This document shows, piece by piece, positions 28,600-33,034 of a stretch of DNA of 33,034 nucleotides. The stretch's first letter is position 1; the number at the start of each line of letters is the position of its first letter. Made by a program: the position numbers and the translations under genes. This DNA comes from Punctularia strigosozonata HHB-11173 SS5 (taxonomy: Eukaryota > Basidiomycota > Agaricomycetes > Corticiales > Punctulariaceae). Where the stretch lies: assembly GCF_000264995.1 (NCBI RefSeq), contig NW_006767438.1:1684938-1717971 (forward strand). The letters run 5' to 3'. Under the pieces are notes generated by a model. It was not told the DNA's origin. It saw only the letters and a list, made by a program, of their open reading frames with translations, and made no database searches.

Positions 28600-30817
28600 A
28601 TGCTCACGTCTCTGCTCTCCGATTTGCCTGCAAATACGGCGCCGGCGGCTGTCGGCGCGTCTGCTCTTGGAGCTGTGAGTACAGACCGTTGTCGGTGGCG
28701 ACCCGTAGAGGATCCTGACCATCGTGTCCGTAGTTGACTTGGCTTTATCTTCACCGGTACGACACAAGGGGGGATCATTTCGTCCTGTTCCAGACGGTCG
28801 TGATTGCTGCTCTGTATTCCGCTCTGCGCTGGGTCGCCGGGGAAGACGCGGTCAGGCGCCCGTGGTGGCTGTCCGCATTTATCTACGCTTCATACGCGTC
28901 GTCTGCGTTGGCTTGCGTGATCGCCTACCGACTTTCTCCGTTTCATCCACTCGCATCCTATCCCGGACCTTTGCTATGGCGAGTGAGCAGCCTGAGACTG
29001 TCGCAAGTCTCCTTGGGCGGCAGGCGACACTTCATCCTCGACGACCTGCACCGGAAATACGGAAAGTTCGTGCGGATAGGTGGGTGGTGACCCTGACCAC
29101 GATGCTTGGCGTTCACAGACGTGCAACCAGGACCGAACACTCTGTCGATCAACGGTCCTGTCTCTCACTTGATCTACGGTGCAGGATATAGCATGGAGAA
29201 GGCCGACTCGTACAAAGCTCCGGGGCATCCCGATATGACGTCCCTGTTTTTCAAGATTGATAAGTCCAAGCACGCCCAGCGCAAGAAGGCGCAAAAAGCG
29301 GGTGAGGCAAACCCTAAGCACGATCGTCTCGCGTCTGCAGCAACTGATCCAGGGCCCAACAGCGTATCGGTGTTCCTTCCCATGCTCGAGCGACGCTCCT
29401 GGGAGCTCATGAGCCACATCGAGCGCCGTCAAACCGAGAAGGGCGTCAACATGTCCGATCTGTGCTGCCACTGGGCTTATGACTTTATGGTGAGCCGGTA
29501 TACTCCCGTGGCGCGGCCGCACGGTCTAATCAAACCCGCAGTGCGATATGGTCTTCGGAGGCAGCAACAAGCTCGTGCGTCGTCTTCATACCGCGTCCCG
29601 TATCCATGGTGACATGGACCGCAGGAAATGATGGCGAACGGAGATCCACAGCGTCTAGTGGAAGGAGGGAAGATGGCAACCGTCCTCGTCGACAGGTGCG
29701 TTTCCCCTCGAGAGTAATCGCGCTGTCATTAACGAGAGCTCCAGCATCGGTCAATCACCGTGGCTGATGGACATCATATGGCATTTGCCATCTGGCAAGA
29801 CGATGAGACGCCTCCAGATTCGAGCCGCGGAGATGATGCGTAACCGCATCCGTCGAACCAAGGAAGTCGAGATCAGAGATCTTTCCTCTTACCTGGTAAG
29901 CGTTGTCAGGTTGCTTCTACTATGCGATCAACGTACGATACTCATTTATGACGCTAGCTCGAGGGAGACTCGGGCACCGGTCGGCAAATATCCTTGCTCG
30001 ATCTCGAATGGGAGGCAATAGTGGCTATGCAAGGCGGTCGGTTTACGCCACGTATGCGGTACTCCTCGACTAACTACGCTACCAGGATCCGACAACACCT
30101 CCACTGGCACGGCTTTGGTCCTGTACTTCCTACTGGCAGACCCGCGGTACTATAAGATGGCCCAAGCCGAGGTCGACAGGACGTTCCCTGATCGGAACGG
30201 GACGCTGAGCCACACCGTTCTCGCGGAGCTTCCCTTCCTCAACGCGGTCCTGAGCGAATCACTTCGTCTAGGAACGCCGTTCTTCCTTCCTCGTGTCGTC
30301 CCTCCGGAGGGTAGGATGATCGACGGACGTTTCGTTCCAGGAGGCACTATCGTGGCGATCGCCGCTTATTCGCAACAAGTTAGCCCGGACAACTTTTATC
30401 CCGACCCGATGGTAAGCGACATAGACATTTCGGCGTACGGACCCTTGCTGACGGTCATCGTGAACAGGACTTCCGCCCCGAACGTTGGTTGGACGGTGGC
30501 CTTGGGCCCGGCTCCATCACGAACAAGACGGCGCTACATTCGTTCTCGACAGGTAATTTCGCGAAATGACTTCCTCGAACGATGTTAAACTTCATGCCAC
30601 AGGCCCCTACGTGTGCCTCGGCAAACCGCTTGCGTGGATCGAGTTGCGACATCTTCTTGCGCGTATACTCCTCACCTACGACATGGAACTGCCTGCCGAC
30701 TTCGATATCGCGGGTTACCGGAATGGGATATTGAACATGCGCACGACGTGCATGGAGACGCCTCTCACCGTTCACGCGAAGAGACGTCCGGGCGTCGACA
30801 TTGACCTACATTTGTGA
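28600..30817 (+). CDS. Cytochrome P450 monooxygenase, intact, 11 exons
   Basis: Exons 28600-28674, 28734-29079, 29119-29301, 29341-29489, 29542-29574, 29625-29695, 29745-29895, 29958-30036, 30086-30411, 30468-30552 and 30603-30817 join in phase into 570 residues; all introns are GT-AG. The N-terminus has several hydrophobic segments before the proline-rich hinge YPGP. The I-helix reads GGSDNTS (362-368), the K-helix ExxR is SESLR (Glu420, Arg423), the PERF-like box is FRPERW (473-478), and the heme loop FSTGPYVCLG (497-506) carries the Cys504 ligand. It is an ER-anchored monooxygenase by family, needing the reductase CPR. Unusual points: Asn in the I-helix where Thr is normal, and no Trp in the C-helix (HAQRKKAQKA). 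The substrate is unknown; oxidation of the reductase product is inference from clustering. Confidence 0.88.
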
Positions 30818-31660
30818 TCCTTTGAAAAGGGGTATCTCTCGTCTTGTGCTGTCGGAAGGTCAATCTCAATATTTGAGTGATTTATGGATAGTAAGCACGC
30901 CTCATCGGGGGGTGCGAGTGACGTCCCTGTCGTCTCAATCAGGTGTGGACTGCGTTGCGGGTGCGCCCTGGCGAGTACGGTGCTCGTCATGTCAAATCTT
31001 AAAATCACCTGGGTGTCAGCATGCGTCAACTAGCCAATCGAGAGAAACCTTACCGGCAATCATTTCGAAGCTAGCCTCTGCCATGCGTATTATTCAGTGG
31101 CTTGTGCAAAACGAGATTGTCCTCGTTCAGCTAGAACTTCAGAGGATCATCAATTTCATGACGATGGAGCAGTGACAACCATCCGAGACTGACAAGTGAA
31201 AATAGAGATCCTTGTGAATACCTCCCCGTCCTATACGGAGGTTGGGCGCGCCACAGTCCACTGCTCACGGCATACATGCGAGTCGAAACAACTTTGATTA
31301 TCGGCATCGAAGCCATCGATATAGAAATCATTCGACGGGTCCGACCAATTCTTGTTTCCTGAAGCATCCGGGAGATGCTGCTCTTTAGATAGCACATCGT
31401 AGGTGTGCATGCAACTTACACCTGGCTGCATGCGTTTGTTGATACCCATCTAATCCACGCCAGAGCGCGTCATGTTGAAGAGACTGCTGCACCCATAGCC
31501 TCGTTGAGCGTGATTCCTGAAAGGGCAGGCATAACGCACGCGACGTCGCCAACTATGTCAAACCTTTCGTCCATAGGTCATCAATAGCGAGGCTTGGAGA
31601 GAATGAAGAAGTGACGCACGAGAGGGAGGCTCGGAGTCGAGGATAGATACGTTAACTAAC
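30818..31660. other. Gene-free interval after the P450
   Basis: No gene recognised. On the minus strand near 31400-31640 short open pieces could be the worn C-terminal half of the SDR described next (PDASGNKNW resembles the family's C-terminal PD-A-NGKY box), but the match is too weak to annotate. Confidence 0.45.
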
Positions 31661-32170
31661 CGAGAACGTTCGTAGCAAACTGCAGATCATGCCCCTACTT
31701 GAAAACGCGTCAATGGGCGGTATCATGACCTCACTAAAGTATGCATCAGTCAAGCATGAAGATACAGTTGCGACAGTGGCATATACGCCGAGTTGTACAG
31801 AATGTCCAAACGTGACTCCCTCCTACGAGCCGTAGATGCCCCGTTCAACGCTCGCGCTCGATTTGACGGCGGAGGGTGACGCACCGCGAGTACTCCGCGG
31901 CGAAAAGTTGCACGATTTCAAGATCAGAAAGATCCAGCTGAAGCAGGTGTGCCTTGCGTCCCGTATCACGCTCTACGTCAGCAAGCGTGGCTTCCCCTTT
32001 CGCTATATCTCGTGATGTGTTCAACAGAACAAGAACAAGAATCACCCATCGGCCCAATGCATATACGCAACGATGATCATTATACTTACAATGTACACCT
32101 TTGCATCACGCGAAACTAGTACCTTCAGCAGTGATATTAGTTGATCTTGTTCGCAAAGCATCACCAGAAC
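31661..32170 (-). pseudogene. Short-chain dehydrogenase/reductase (SDR) relic
   Basis: Four pieces of a classical SDR occur in the right order on the minus strand. They are KVLVSRDAKVYI (about 32155-32120), DIAKGEATLADVERDTGR then LLQLDLSDLEIVQLFAAEY (about 32010-31885), ESRLDILYNSAYMP (about 31822-31778; the family has NNAG here) and MIPPIDAFSSRG then, after a one-base shift, DLQFATNVLG (31726-31661). The glycine-rich TGGxSGIG cofactor loop is not recognisable, the acceptor before the second piece is not AG, and the catalytic YxxxK part is not found. This is an inactivated gene, probably once a fifth redox enzyme of the neighbourhood. Confidence 0.65.
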
Positions 32171-33034
32171 TTTACCTTCGCGCCCTTGAACAAGGACCAT
32201 CACCACTGATGGTGCCGGCGGTTGGCCTCTTCGCGGCTCAAGGGACAAGTACCCTCCGGGGGAAACCAACAACCGTTCCTCAACCCTATACCATCAGGAA
32301 AAACCCCATCTGGCAATTTTCTACATATATACATACATGGTTCATAATATGATCATATTCTGTCCAAATTGTCACAAAAAAGCCAAAAAATCTCATAAAA
32401 CTGTCAAATCATGACAGATGACAGACTAATCAGAGGACTGTCTTATAGGTACAAGGGGACTTAGAACTAATAACATAGAAAATGTGGTTGCAGTGTCAAT
32501 AACATTAGCACTGGTCCATGTCCAAGGGGCTTAGAGAACAAATGTAGATATAAGTGTTGGAGTTGGGGATTGATACTTGACTGTTGACACCTCACCCTGG
32601 CCTGGCCCCATCTGTAACATCATATCATCCCATATAGTAACAGCTTATATACTGCATGTACATCTGAAAGACAGAGATTTCCATAGCTAACACATCATGG
32701 TTATGAACCCTCCAGATTACTGATGGCCAGGAGACACTGTTGTGGTGCTTTTATCTCAGGTATAGTTAACTTGTCTCATGTCCCATTCAGCTATCACTAA
32801 CAACTCGATGAGCTCAAAAATATCTGTATGTACTCTCGGACTGCTAGGACATAGCGACACATGTACGGTAGCCAACGCGGACTTAGAGATCAACGCGAAT
32901 CCCAAATGTCACGTGACCTGGCCGTGGTTGCCGTCTCCAGCCCCACCGCGCTGGGCAAGTGCGCACAACTCAGCGCTGTCAAGTACGCCCCAGCGCCCGC
33001 GCTCCGCAAGTGCGCGCATCAACGCGCAAAATCC
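32171..33034. other. AT-rich then GC-rich non-coding end of the window
   Basis: From 32340 to about 32850 the sequence is AT-rich with a loose internal repeat (aaggggacttagaac at 32453-32467 and ccaaggggcttagagaac at 32522-32539). It changes to GC-rich after about 32910, where gtcacgtgac occurs. No gene seen; it may be the start of another repeat that continues beyond the window. Confidence 0.45.

Noticed and set aside
31500-31640. Minus-strand frame reading VGDVACVMPALSG, like the GDAAH box of FAD monooxygenases
   Set aside because: Only a few positions fit, the flanks do not, and no FAD-binding N-terminal motif is near.
1-33034. CRISPR arrays, rRNA and tRNA genes
   Set aside because: No regularly spaced repeats, no rRNA-like blocks and no tRNA cloverleaf were recognised; the DNA is fungal nuclear.

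Overview
The window is nuclear DNA from a filamentous basidiomycete, most likely an Agaricomycete. Genes carry many short introns (about 45-65 nt, GT-AG), both strands are used, and there is a DIRS-type retroelement and a Tourist-like MITE. Protein families are typical of agaricomycete secondary-metabolite loci. All gene models were built by hand, joining exons by splice sites, reading frame and conserved family motifs.

Layout: (1) 783-1866, + strand, intact DUF829 (PaxU/TMEM53-like) alpha/beta hydrolase. (2) 3857-6024, +, MFS transporter with one in-frame TAG at a conserved Trp. (3) 7365-7700, +, decayed fragment of the reductase part of a second adenylate-forming reductase. (4) 7918-9433, -, multi-exon 7-TM membrane protein with two apparent frame breaks. 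(5) 10710-14907, +, 21-exon adenylate-forming reductase (A-T-R), with one in-frame TAG in the R domain and one GC-AG intron. (6) 16251-18369, +, intact paralogous MFS transporter. (7) 18828-19658, -, C-terminal two thirds of a Gfo/Idh/MocA oxidoreductase whose N-terminus is missing where a retroelement begins. (8) about 19750-24670, +, DIRS-like tyrosine-recombinase retrotransposon with a mutated recombinase. (9) 25603-26384, +, intact ICMT-type membrane methyltransferase. (10) 26881-28022, short repeats, a 166-bp tandem duplication and a MITE. (11) 28600-30817, +, intact cytochrome P450. (12) 31661-32170, -, remains of a short-chain dehydrogenase.

Together the genes look like a metabolite cluster built around the adenylate-forming reductase. 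That enzyme would activate a carboxylic acid as AMP ester, load it on a phosphopantetheine arm and release it reductively as aldehyde or alcohol. The P450, the carboxyl-type membrane methyltransferase, the Gfo/Idh/MocA enzyme, the SDR and the hydrolase are plausible tailoring enzymes, and the two MFS proteins plausible exporters. The product is unknown.

The main theme is decay. Two nonsense codons, a GC splice donor, two frame breaks, an oxidoreductase cut off at a transposon edge, an SDR relic and a relic of a second reductase sit beside fully open DUF829, MFS2, methyltransferase and P450 genes. The cluster appears to have been duplicated in part (two MFS, two reductases) and to be partly degenerate in this strain or haplotype.
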